The notes under the pieces are model-generated. The model was not told where the DNA came from. It worked only from the letters and a program-made list of their open reading frames with translations, and searched no databases. Source: Cryptomeria japonica (Eukaryota > Streptophyta > Pinopsida > Cupressales > Cupressaceae). Taken from it: a stretch of DNA of 64,000 bases. Shown one piece after another: positions 36,979 to 48,000 of this stretch (position 1 is its first letter; every line of letters begins with the position of its first letter). The stretch covers positions 482,949,900-483,013,899 of the forward strand of contig NC_081406.1 of assembly GCF_030272615.1 (NCBI RefSeq). Direction: 5' to 3'. Position numbers and translations under genes: made by a program.

Positions 36979-37166
36979 ATCTCCCCCTTTGGCATTGATG
37001 GCAACACTCATGTGAAAAATGGATTCCTTGCTGATTCAATTGAATTATGCTCCCCCTGAGCAATACACTCCTTCTGATATCCTGGTATCCTTCCCATGTG
37101 ATCCTGTCTGATTTTTCTGATATTTTTCACATATATACATACTCCCCCTTTGGCATCAATGCCAAA
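36979..37166 (-). promoter_or_regulatory. Element F polypurine tracts with a perfect palindrome
   Basis: The LTR-adjacent tract (reverse strand gccaaagggggagat, 36992-36979) is the expected plus-strand primer. A second tract lies about 160 bp upstream and is fused to an 18-bp inverted repeat, TTTGGCATCAATGCCAAA (37149-37166). Elements B, C and H show the same two-tract plan. Confidence 0.75.
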
Positions 37167-37224
37167 GACTGGTGAAAAAAAATGAAAGAATTCAGAACAA
37201 AAGAATAAATGAATACTGTTAATT

Positions 37225-40200
37225 TCAATGGAGCTTGACCAACTTCAAAATTTTGGGGTAAGCCTTATTCAACAACTGAAGATATGTATCCCAACCGGTT
37301 TTGAAAGTTTCACAAATGGATGCTAGTCCACTTAGTAAGTGGTCAAGTGTTTCCTTCTCTTTGACATCTGTTAGTGTGGGTTTAGCAATCATGTCCATAC
37401 ACTCTCTCTTATGAACACCCAATGAATCTAATATGGGACTCACCAGTCCTCTAAGACTCCTTGCTCTCCTAATGACTTTATCTATCTCCTTCTCAAAAGC
37501 AAAAAAATGGTTCTCCAAGGACAAAATTTGTCCATCAACGGATGTGGTCAGTGCGGTTAATCCATCAAAAGAGTTTGCAATGCTAGCTACTTTATCATGT
37601 AACTCCTTTAATCTGTTATCTACATTTGTTGTAAGAATTCCTATGTTACAACAGACCCTGTAGATATTTGTACCTTGTTTCAAATAATTCTCAATAAGAA
37701 TGAGTTTGGCCTCAATTTTATTTTTCTTTGTTTCTATGACCTAGTCAATTGCTGCTCTTTTAGCTGTAGTGAATCTTTCTAAAGCCTGTCGATCTTCAAT
37801 CCGACTCAAAGATTGAACATTGTTAGAAATATGCCCTGTTAGAGTCTTGAGCTTGCCAGAAGGACTTGCTCCATCTTCAATCAGATAACAATCTGTGCAA
37901 TACTATAACTGATTGATCAATTATTCCCTTGTCTACAGTACCCTCCTTCAATAATTTCTGAGTTGCAATCATCATCAACTCAGTTGGACTCATCTCAGTG
38001 ATGGATTTCTTCTCAACTTGAGAAGTGTCAATTGCTAAAACTTTTGTCGGGGAATCAGTTTTAACTGTCAATATAGACTCAGTTTCCTTTACCTTATCCT
38101 CTACAACCTCTTTTTCACTGGTGGCTTCGCCACTTGGTGCAGTGTCAATTATTGCCAGTGGAGTATTATCCACAGTATTTATAGTATCTTGTATATTTGC
38201 TTTCTCAAAAATAGTTTCAGTCGATATGGACTGTACACTCTCCTTTATTGTTGGTGTACTCAAAATTGGAGTTGAACTACCCAAAATACCTTTCCCTTTT
38301 GATTTATCTGGAATGGTGGAAGATGTAGCCTTTGAAATTTTTTCTTGAGATGTAAGAAAATCTGGATTCTTCTAGAAGAATTTGGTCCAACCCTTACTGA
38401 TCTCATTTATTACCTCATTTACTCTGCCCATCATAAGACTTATCTATTGGGGTTTACTACTGAAAACTGTCCTATTTGCAACATCTATGCATCTTTTCAT
38501 TTCCTCATTGTTTATAGAACCACACATTTCCAAAAGTACTACTTCCTTAATCTCCCTATCCCTCTTGACAACGTCAAGTCTTCTAGCATCAAGTTTATTA
38601 TATAAAGATAGACGTATCTCCTTTAAAATTTCTACTAAGGCTTTCCTATATATATCCATGTATAACAAAATTGCCTCTTCAATCTCATTTTGCTCATCAT
38701 CCTCTAAATCTTCATAATACCTAGATACATTTTTCAACATTCCATCCTTTGTAATTTCATCAATTAATTCAGCACAGGTCTTTTTAGTCTTACCGGTTTC
38801 AGTATCATCACTCTTCTTCTCCTTGCTTGTGGTTGCCGGTGTAGATGTGACTGGTTTCCTCTTTTGTATAGGCCTCCTTGCTGGAGGTGGTGGTGCAATA
38901 GGTTTAGTTGCCTTTCTGACAAGTTTCCTCCTAGGCTCTACCTTCTTCTGCTCTACCAGTGGATGATCCACTTTCTTTCTTTGTACCCTTCTAAATGCTA
39001 GAGGTTCATTGTCCTCAGGGTCAGAATCAGAAGTGATGGTAGAAATGTAAGTTTCAGGTTGCTTCACCTCTACAGTACTAGCCACTATTGGTTCTGCTGT
39101 CGATTCGGATCCAGAACCCAGTTGAGTGTCTATCTTATGAATTACATCCTGTACATATGCAAACATCTTTTCTATTTTTCTCTCTCTTCTCTTCCTGTTA
39201 AAACCAGTTTTGACTTCAAGGGCCTTCTCTTCTGTTGTACCAAAATGCTCTGTTTTGTCATCCAATGGGGCATCTAGCAGCATTTTTGCATAGAGTTCAA
39301 AAATGCTATCATCCACTTCATATCTAAGTTCAGTAATCCAAATTGTCCTAGGTTCAACTACCTCCATAAGGGTTTCATTGGTTTTCACCATAAAACAGAT
39401 ATCAGTTGAGTACTTCTCCACATTTTTCTTTGATATACTCTCCCTCTGCCTCATGTTTTCTTGGAATGTTTTGAAATACCCCCAAATTTTCTCATCTCTA
39501 CCGGTACTAAGACCGGTGATTGTTTCCTTGATCTGCATACCTACCAATATGTCATGAGCCCAACGCTTCTTTCCAAGACCAGGTAGCTCATTCAGGAAGT
39601 AAAGCATTAAACAAACAATCAAATTTTCATATTTGAAAGTTCCTTTCTTAACTCCCTTGATCTTCCCAAGGTTCAACATCAATTCACTCCTCATCCATTC
39701 ACATAGATCATATTTTGCATTATTTCATAGCATCTGATATGAAACATGAATGCATGAACTAGCAACAAAATTCAATCGGTTGGATTGAGCTACCTTATAA
39801 CCTATTATCATGCTTGCAAATTTCACATCAGTGTCAAAGATTGTGCTGATCCTCATTGATCTATTATCAGGAGTTGCATCGGTGAGTTTCTCGACCTCAG
39901 TGTTGGAAATTTTCTTGCCAGGTTCTTGTCTGACTTTGGGTAAGCCGGTGACTACTTGAATAGCCTCCTTCATGATCATGTAAGCTCGATCTAGCTAGAT
40001 AAAATCGTTGTGAACCCTGCTCAGAACGTATCTGATAACTTCATCCTTGAATTCTGGTATGTACAAAATACCGGTAAACCCTAAATCCTCAATTTCTTTG
40101 TATTCCGGTTTGATGGTTTTGGAGTCTCCTAGTATCATGGATTGATACATTCTTTTGATGTCCTATGTGCCTAGATCCTCTAGGGTGCAGTGAATGTATG

Positions 40201-40370
40201 TCCTCATGTCTTCAATACATCACGTTGTCAGGAACCCTAGAAAATGCTCCCGCAGAGTCTTCCTTCTTAGCAATTTCAGGAACCTCCTTGAATATGGGCC
40301 TTAACCTATCCTTGACTTCGATAATGGTGGGATTTGTAATGAAAGTAGGAGCTGAAAATCCAGATGCCAT
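37225..40370 (-). pseudogene. Element F extra ORF of unknown function, in the place of pol
   Basis: Starting at MASGFSAPTFITNPT (ATG 40370-40368), the reverse strand carries about 3.1 kb of protein-like sequence broken by stops and at least two frame changes. The longest open piece is 416 codons (39694-38444). Order: a region with FKDEVIRYVLSRVHNDF and MIMKEAIQVVTGLPK; a block with GTFKYENLIVCLMLYFLNEL; a basic Pro-rich linker (RRKLVRKATK, PPPPARRP); an acidic helical part; and a C-terminal coiled-coil-like 152-codon part ending near 37225. No RT, integrase, protease or RNase H motif is present. Element H has a related ORF in the same position, so it is a retrotransposon gene. Function unknown; a structural or targeting role is speculation. 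Confidence 0.75.
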
Positions 40371-40736
40371 TTTCAAAGAATACCTGAAATTGAACACTGG
40401 TGCAAGATTTATTTTTTCTCGAAATCCTTTCACAATGTCTCTGCTTGCTCTTAATTCGCCTGAAATTCACCTTTTCTTCACTCTGAATGCTTGAATGCTT
40501 GGTGAGTGAAAATTAATTCACTTACCCCTTTTATCAGCAAATAAAACCTTAATCTTTCTCTGTAATAAATGCTTCGTGAACAACCCTATCGAGTGTCGGT
40601 TTCACAATCTTGTGTCAGATGAACCTTTATTTATGATGAACACAACTCTCCAGATCTCTTCTAGATCTTCTTAGATCTCCTCTGAGGTAATATGCAAGAT
40701 TTTTCAATGACTTTGCCAACCCCTAAGGCTTATGCC

Positions 40737-41897
40737 TCAGTTACCGGTGGAATTTCCTACCAGTGGAGGAATACCCTGTTCTACTAGTGGAGTTACCGGT
40801 GTAGATCCATCTCCACTTGGTTCTTCATATTTTCTAACCCATCTCTTGGTGTGATCTTGTTGTATTTCATCTACCTTCTTCTTTCCTTTCTCATTATATT
40901 TATCATTGCTAACCGGTTGAGTCTTGCTTCTGTAGTATTTAGCAATATGACCTATTTTGTTGCATGCATAACATGTAACATTGTTCTTCTGAATTGCTTT
41001 GACAAATCTGGTATCATTCCTCGACCTACAATGCTTAGAAAAATGTCCAAACTTTCCACATGCATGACATTTAACATTCATTCTGCAATCTTCTAATCTA
41101 TGACCATATTTCTTGTAATTTGTGCATTGACTGGGAACATAATTGTAGTTTCAATTTGCTTTATTTCTACATTGTTTAGCCATATGCCCAAATTTATTGC
41201 AAACAAAACATCTACCATTGAATTTATAAGCATTATATTGTCTTACCAGTTTCCTCTGTTCTGATGAGTTCTACATACCGGTTGTCTGATCTTCATTTGC
41301 AGTACCAGAGCTTTCACCTTGTACAAATCCAAGTCCTCTAGAATCATCAATCTGCCTTTGTCTTTTCAATAATTCATCCAACTGTACAACACTGATCCTG
41401 AATTTTTCTTTATACTCACTTGTAGTAGTTAGATCATCTCTCAGAGTAGTTATTTGTCTTTCAATTTCTTGTTCATTGTTCCAGGAGTGTGCCAAATCAG
41501 TTCTCAATAGATTATTCTCATGAGTCAATCTGCCACATTCATCAAATTTGTTCTTCGGAGATATAACAAGATTATCTTCCTTCTTCTTTCTGTCCTCAAT
41601 ATCTTTTGACAACCTCATAGTCAGATCTTGCATTTCATTCTTCATGAGCATGTTTCCTTGACTTAGTTTTTGACATTGTTCCTTAAGTGCATTCTTCTCC
41701 TCATCATCTGGGTTTTCCAAAAAAAATTTTCTCTTGGCTTGACCTAATGATAAACTTTCTTGCAGGATAAGAATGAACTCATTAGCAGAATTCAATTCAT
41801 CTTGCAATTTCAAGCTTTTTATCCTTTCAGCATCATAATCCTCAAGAGCCATCTCAAGTTGCTTCTCCATAGCCATGTTCAAAGATTTCAGTTTCAT
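40737..41897 (-). pseudogene. Element F gag with four zinc knuckles, two in-frame stops
   Basis: The frame from MKLKSLNMAMEKQLEM (ATG at 41897) runs as one register to a stop at 40739-40737, interrupted by a TAG at 41273-41271 and one TGA. The first 200 codons are a long charged coiled coil. Four CCHC boxes follow: CFVCNKFGHMAKQC (41210-41169); a degenerate CTNYKKYGHRLEDC lacking the second Cys (41126-41085); CHACGKFGHFSKHC (41069-41028); and CYACNKIGHIAKYY lacking the last Cys (40973-40932). It lies just after the PBS, as gag should, and probably packaged the element RNA. No protease follows. Confidence 0.85.
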
Positions 41898-41936
41898 GAT
41901 CTTCCTCAAGTTGTTAAACTTCTTCCGATGTATTAG

Positions 41937-41948
41937 ACTCTGATACCA
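41937..41948 (-). promoter_or_regulatory. Primer-binding site of element F (tRNA-iMet)
   Basis: Reverse strand TGGTATCAGAGT matches the initiator tRNA-Met complement except for the last base. It lies two bases beyond the LTR end at 41951. Confidence 0.9.
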
Positions 41949-41950
41949 AT

Positions 41951-42393
41951 TGTTAGGATCCAAGAACACTGAGAGGGGGGGTGAATCAGTGTTCTGCTAG
42001 TAATGCAAGATTTTATCCTTTTATACCATACCCATATAAACCGGTAAATAAATAAACATATAACTTGAAGCAAATAAACCATCCACATAAATGAACACCA
42101 TAACACACATAATTTATACGTGGAAAACCTCAAAGAGGAAAAACTACAGTGGGATTTGTGACCCACAATATCAGTTCACTGGCCATATGAAAGGATATTA
42201 CATATAATGGGGGCCTGCACATGCAGGAAGGCACACTGCCTAGAGCATACTGCTCATCACTAAAGAGTCTCACTAACTACAAGCTTCTGCTGAATTAAAA
42301 CAATAAAATTAAACTCAAAAATGCATATGCTATGCCAAATAGAGTTCTGGTTCTAGCTCTGCTCTGTACCAATTCATAAACCCTGAACACTAC
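41951..42393 (-). repeat. Element F 5' LTR, R/U5 part
   Basis: On the reverse strand it ends ...GGATCCTAACA at 41951, next to the PBS. It has 'ctgattcacccccc' and the conserved 'actgtagtttttcctc' block. It is interrupted at 42393 by element E and resumes at 52636, giving an LTR of about 905 bp. The rest is at 52636-53097. Confidence 0.9.
42389..42393. other. Left target-site duplication of element E
   Basis: ACTAC here and at 52631-52635 flank the element exactly. The undisturbed site can be read in the inverted F LTR copy (reverse complement near 34933-34952) as ...gaacACTACtaccgg. Confidence 0.95.
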
Positions 42394-43863
42394 TGTATGT
42401 GGGAAAAGTGGATTGTTAGAATTAAAATGTGAAAAATTACGATAAATATCAATCCACACACACACACAGGACTTCTTGATGCAAGCTATGGAGTAACGAC
42501 GTGTTACTCAGCTTCCCAAGGAGGGTCCCATGGTTCTCTATCTCACAATGTCCCTCAAACCAATGTTTTGCTCTCAGATTACTGAGCAAAATGGTTTAGG
42601 GATGGCAAATATGAGAACGAGAGAGAGATTTTAACTGTTTTTAATATGAGATGTGTTATAAGCTAGATGAGATGCTAGAAATGCAACAAACTAATGATAA
42701 GATGACAGGGTTAGTATGAATACTATCCTAGCATACTATATTTAATCTATGATTGAACTAAAATGATAATGAACTTATTCTAAACATGCATATTCATGAT
42801 TAATTATGATCTAAAAGAGGCTAAATGAGGAGCATATATAAAATGAAAGCTTGAAACAATTTGAGCATAAGTGTGATGCTTCAAATTTGAAAAAAAGATT
42901 GTTAAGAATGGAGGAATGAGAGCTCTATTTATAGCACAAACAGGGCAATGGATGGTCAAGATTGAATGGTTTAATCAAGGGCCAAGTTTGAAAGTTGGGG
43001 ATCTATGTGCACAATTTGCACCAATGACAGGGTGACAAGTGTCAACACAGGATTGGGTTGAAAAAAGAGGTTGGAGGCATTAAAGGCCTGAGGAGACCTC
43101 ATGGTTATCTAAAGGCTAAGGGTCAATTCTAAGTTAGGTTTACCCACTGAATTAGGATCTAATCCAAAGATAAACCTTTGTGCAAATGATTAAGAGATAA
43201 TCATGGTCAAAGCATTAATGACCTAATGAGACCCTTGGGTTGGGTAGAGGTTGAGTCAAAACAAATGTTTTAACCATGTGGGAGGGTTTGAAATAACCAT
43301 TAATGGTTATTGGAGACTTTGTGGATTAAGTGGTTGAAGGTTGGAAGCCTTCAATGGTTTTCAAAGACTTTAGGGTTTTTGGTGGTTGAAGGTTGAAAAC
43401 CTTCAATGGTTATCCAAGACTTTGGGCCATTTGAAAAGTGACCTCCCTTTGCTTAGGGACGTGACAAAGTTTAGAGGGGATTTAGGTTAATTAGAATTGG
43501 TTAGAATATTCTAGAAGGGGTTAGGAAGGGGTTTGGAATTTTGCAAGTGGATGAGGGCATAATAGGATTTAATTGAATTATTTGATTTTCATTCAATTTG
43601 GTTGCAATTTGGAGAAATTAAATAAATATGATTTATTCAATTTAGGATAACTATTTAATTAAATTTGAATTTAATTAAAAGTGGCTAGGGGGATTTAATT
43701 GAATAAAATGATTTATTCATTAAATAGGTATAGTGAATTTAATCAAGTGATTCACTTAATTAAATAGAAGAATGTGGATAATTTAATCAAATTGGATTTA
43801 ATTAAATAGGGAAATGAACATAAAATATTCATTTAGGAATATGGTCATTTTTATACGTCTACA
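42394..43863 (-). repeat. Element E 3' LTR (1470 bp)
   Basis: In + orientation it runs TGTATGTGGG...TACGTCTACA. The length is identical to that of the second LTR, with 11 visible substitutions and no indel. A reverse-strand TATAAATAG box is at 42933-42925. Confidence 0.95.
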
Positions 43864-43877
43864 TTTTGCCCCTCTTT
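43864..43877 (-). promoter_or_regulatory. Polypurine tract of element E
   Basis: Reverse strand aaagaggggcaaaa directly precedes the LTR start TGTAGACG, the position of the plus-strand primer. Confidence 0.85.
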
Positions 43878-43994
43878 GAAGTAACGTGTGTGCACATGTT
43901 ATTTCAAAGAAAATGATGTCCTATTATGATTTATGATTAAATGCAATTTTTGTGTCGCTCTTTGATTTGCAAGTCGTGTCTCAGTTTTGATGCG

Positions 43995-44106
43995 ATGCCC
44001 CAGATTCGAGATTTGATGTGTGATACCCCAGATTTGATATTTTGATGGTGATGCCCCAGATTCGATATTTGATGTGTGATGCCCCAGATTCGATATTTGT
44101 GTTGTG
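43995..44106. repeat. 28-bp tandem repeat, four copies
   Basis: The phrase atgccccagattcgatattt restarts at 43995, 44023, 44051 and 44079, exactly 28 bp apart, with a few substitutions. It lies close to the PPT of element E. Confidence 0.85.
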
Positions 44107-44264
44107 CTGTCATGATTTTATGTAGTTGTCCAATATGAGTGTCGGTATAACTTGTTTTGATGTGAGATCTTTCAAGTTATGTAGATATCAATGTGTTGCA
44201 TTGATCAGAATATGATTTATTTGCGTGTTCTATTTCAAGTTCGATGTGGGAAGCCTGATGTGTA

Positions 44265-44440
44265 TTACAAGCCGATATGGGTTGGAAACTTGAGTTGTGT
44301 TACAAGCTGATATGGGTGGGAAACTTGAGTTGTTTTACAAGTTTATGTGATTTTGGTACTTGAGTTGTTTTACAAGTTTTGATATGGTTTTTGAGAACTT
44401 GAGTTGTGTTACAAGTTGATATGAAATGATAGGTTTTTGA
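44265..44440. repeat. 35-bp tandem repeat, about five copies
   Basis: The phrase ttacaag..gatatgg with aaacttgagttg restarts at 44265, 44300, 44335, 44370 and 44409 (spacing 35, 35, 35, 39). Confidence 0.8.
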
Positions 44441-44560
44441 ACTTGATGTAGATGAGCAAATTGTTTCATGTTGTTGATGTAAGTTTGATTTTGATATCTT
44501 TGTTTTGATGTGGAAACTGATATTGGATTTGTTTTGAGATTTGATATGATAATGCCCCCT

Positions 44561-44601
44561 CGGGAGATCGTTCGTGCACACAAAGCATGAATGATCTCTC
44601 G
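44561..44601 (+). repeat. 13-bp stem-loop
   Basis: CGGGAGATCGTTC (44561-44573) pairs with GAATGATCTCTCG (44589-44601) over 13 positions. Two of these are G-U wobbles if the + strand is RNA, and the loop is 15 nt. Confidence 0.75.
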
Positions 44602-44699
44602 AAAGAAGAAGAATGTTGTTTGAAAGATGGAAGAGTAGATAGTGATGGCATGCATGGGTTTGATAAGATTGATTAGATTGATTGGAATGAAAGCAAGTC

Positions 44700-45030
44700 T
44701 TGTTTTAGGTATGACACCTCCTGTATAAGACATGGATGATCGAGCATCTAGTTTCAAGAATGATACTGCCTATATAAGACATGGATGATTGAGCGTCTGG
44801 TTTCAGGAATGATATATCCTATATAAGAGCTGATCAAAACATCTGGTTTCAGGAACGATATATCCTGTATAAGAGCTGATAGAAGATAGTTTGGAAGAAT
44901 GATGAAGATAGTTTAGAAGAATGATAGAAGATAGGCTGGAAGAATGATAGAAGATAGTTTTGAAGAATGATAGAAGATAGTTTGGAAGAATGATAGAAGA
45001 TAGGTTGGAAGAATGATAGAAGATATGAAA
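44700..45030. repeat. Two adjoining tandem arrays (46-49 bp and 22-23 bp)
   Basis: The phrase tataaga(c/g) with gatgatcgagcatctggttt restarts at 44724, 44773, 44822 and 44868. It runs into a second array of gaagaatgatagaagatag, restarting at 44894, 44916, 44939, 44962, 44985 and 45008. ORFs across them are repeat artefacts. Confidence 0.85.
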
Positions 45031-48000
45031 GTGAAGAAAGATTCCATGATGATGTGATAGATATGCATGCGAGGGATGCAATGATGAATGATATTTTGAA
45101 AATGAGATGTATGATATGATATGCAACTAATTGTAAAATGATATGCAACTATTTTTTTTATTTTTATTTTTTTGGAGCATCCTCGTCCTGCATTTGCCAT
45201 CCGATATAGCCATTTGTTTGCTTTCTTTGTAGATATCATCATTGAGCATTGATTTGTTTAGGATATGTTGAAAATTTATACAAGCATAATGGTATAATTG
45301 AACCATAATGACCTGAGAAAAATTTACATGATATTTGATTTTGCAAGATAGCACAAGCGTCAAGGTATAATTGAACCAGGACGAGCTGAGTGCGTATTGC
45401 ATAAACAGACAAGAGTTAACCTTTGTCCCATACAAATCCGAAATGTCCTCAGCGATATGCCACCTGATTGCTTCATAGGACAAATTTGCATGGAAAAAGA
45501 CTTCACTCACAGATAGAAGACAAATAAAACATCACATTCCTTCCTTGCTTCTCTAGTCGTAAGACATCCTGGAGGTGCTCAGGAGATATGATAAGAAAAA
45601 ATTTAACAACCATAAGTAATCATGCATGCTATTGGAAATGTATTCTTGTCAATTAAAACATCTTGCAAAATAGATCTTTGTTTAGTTGAAATCAGTTCAA
45701 GTTCGTGATGTTTAGCCTTCTTGCATTGTCATTTGTCATTTGTTGGTTGTTTTGATCCTTGTTGTCTTGCTACATTTTTGGTCTGATGTTGAAAATCTTG
45801 AAGGCGAAATGCCCCAAGCGAGGTCAGGATTTTGCCCCTTGTTGTTGATACTACTTTGATATGGATATGTACACTCATCACCTAGCCATGGTGGGATATT
45901 ATTTGGATAATTGTTTCAGATAAACCAAGGACAGTGACTACACTAAGTATGTCCAAGATTGATAAGCATTTGTGAATTTCTGGTGATGTCTCAGATGGGT
46001 GGATATGATATGTACAATATGATTTGTCAAACATGTATTTCCATCAATTGATAAAGATAAGGCTAACTATAATAAAATCCAACAGTCATACTGATTGATG
46101 TCATTGTTATGATTTGGTTGATGATTGATGTATAAAAATTTATTTCTCTTGATGAATTTGGAAAAACTAGGTTGTTGTTTCTTCAACGTGATGTTACGAT
46201 AGAGGTTCTTTCTTCTCAGAATAAGGGGATTAGTCATGCATGAGTGATCAATGGTTTCCTTTGATTTGTTTGGATTCAGTTGATTCCTGTTTGAGAAATT
46301 TCAAATCTTACTTTATCAGAGTGAAGGTTTAGCTGCCCCTTCAGGATAAAGCGTGTCAAATGATATGGATAAAAGCCTCCCGGTCTGGAAACTGGATTTG
46401 ACAATTTGAAAATTCTAAACAAGTGTTTTTGAGATAAAATCCGTAAGATGGTAAAGGATTTGATTGATACTGATGATGAAAATTTTCCGGATTATGATAG
46501 GAGAGACATCCTCTATTGCTCGATTCGTTTAGGATTCAGACAACTTTGTTTGACACAAATTTTGCTTAAGAAATAGTTTTATGGCTTGTTTTTGTCACTC
46601 TGCTCTGATGAAAAATGATGTTGATGGATGGATTGATTATCAAGACTTGATGATTGATAGGAATGTCTAGATTCAAAGAGTGAGTACCCCGTATAAGACC
46701 GATCTGTCTGATTTCGAGTATACCTATCCCTGTATAAGACATGTTTGATGTTGATGTTGATTTCAAGTAATGAATTGATTAGCAAGACATGTGATAAGTT
46801 TGATTGCAGACTTTGAGAGTTTTCCTATTGTTGATCTGATTTGATGGATGGTCCATGTGTTCATGCTTTTTTTTTTTTTTTTTTTTTGATTTTTTTTTTT
46901 TTTTTTGTCGATTTTTTGATTTTTTTGAGTTTTTGGATTAGAAGAAAGATGTATTTGGTTGCCCCAATGTATATCAAGACAAGGAATGGATGAATGAATG
47001 ACTGAACCATTGAGGTGGAAATAGATTTGTTGTCCATAGTTTTGATCAAGATCAAGGATGAAAAAGGGGATATGGATAGAGATAGGATATAGATAGCACT
47101 GGATGATGGAAGCAATGAATAGATAGGATAGATAGATATGGATTAGAGTGAAGCAAGATTGTAGAAAGAATTGGATGATAGAAGATATGAATAGATAGGA
47201 TAAGGGATATGGATTAGAGGATTTGGGAGATATGGTAGGAAGAATAGAGTAGATGAACTTTGCCCCCAAGCATAGAGGTTTCCATTTGCAAAAAGGTGAT
47301 ACGTAAGATTGTCATAGTATTTAGCACCATCTGAATAAGTGTTCTCAAACTTTTCAAAGATAGAGACCCAACCCACACTTAGAACCTCTGGAAAATTCAA
47401 CTGAACATTTCTAGCAACTAGGAAGCAGACTCAAAAGGGAATAAGAATCCCAAACTGGATCAAGGTACTTAGTTCTTTGATTACCCATGTGTGTTTAAGT
47501 GGGTTCATTCTGGCTCATATGATCATTGTAATCTTCAGAATCCAACATGGCTAGCTACATGAGTTACCTTAACTTCAAAAGCATCCTGGATAGAGCCTCG
47601 CTGCCAGCGAGCGTCCATAGCCCCGACGAGGTTATCGTTGTAATCTCACAAATATTGCTCCATTGCCAGCCAGGCGTCCATAGCCCCAATGGAGTTACTT
47701 GCATGTTCCCATAGCCAATCATTTTGATATTGCATTTCATTGCATTTTGCTTTCCTTGATATTCATTTTCTTGCTCATGCTTTTGATATTTCTTTTTTTT
47801 CTTGCATTGGCTTGTAAGTGATGAAACTTACATGGGTCTGATAATTACAGTGGCACTGAAGCAAGATTTAAGATTTTTCACTAGCCATGTCTTCAATTTA
47901 AGAGATCACAATGATTTTTAGAGCAATCGATTAAGTGTATGAGATATAGTAATCAAAAGATGTCAGTACCAAGATACGATAAGTGGTTCTTTTTTGGATT

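Noticed and set aside
37149-37166. 18-bp palindrome as a bacterial-style operator or terminator
   Set aside because: It sits in the 3' region of a retrotransposon next to a polypurine tract, and related forms occur in sister elements. No prokaryotic context exists.
43995-45030. Direct repeats resembling a CRISPR array
   Set aside because: Repeats adjoin with no unique spacers of constant length, no cas genes are present, and the DNA is plant nuclear.
44300-45242. Reverse-strand ORFs of 93-140 codons in element E
   Set aside because: They follow the tandem arrays and change frame between overlapping readings (repeated FYHSSKLSSII phrases). They are repeat artefacts.
46861-47269. ORFs with Lys-rich stretches
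   Set aside because: Produced by the poly(T) run at 46866-46932 read on the reverse strand. No conserved sequence on either side.
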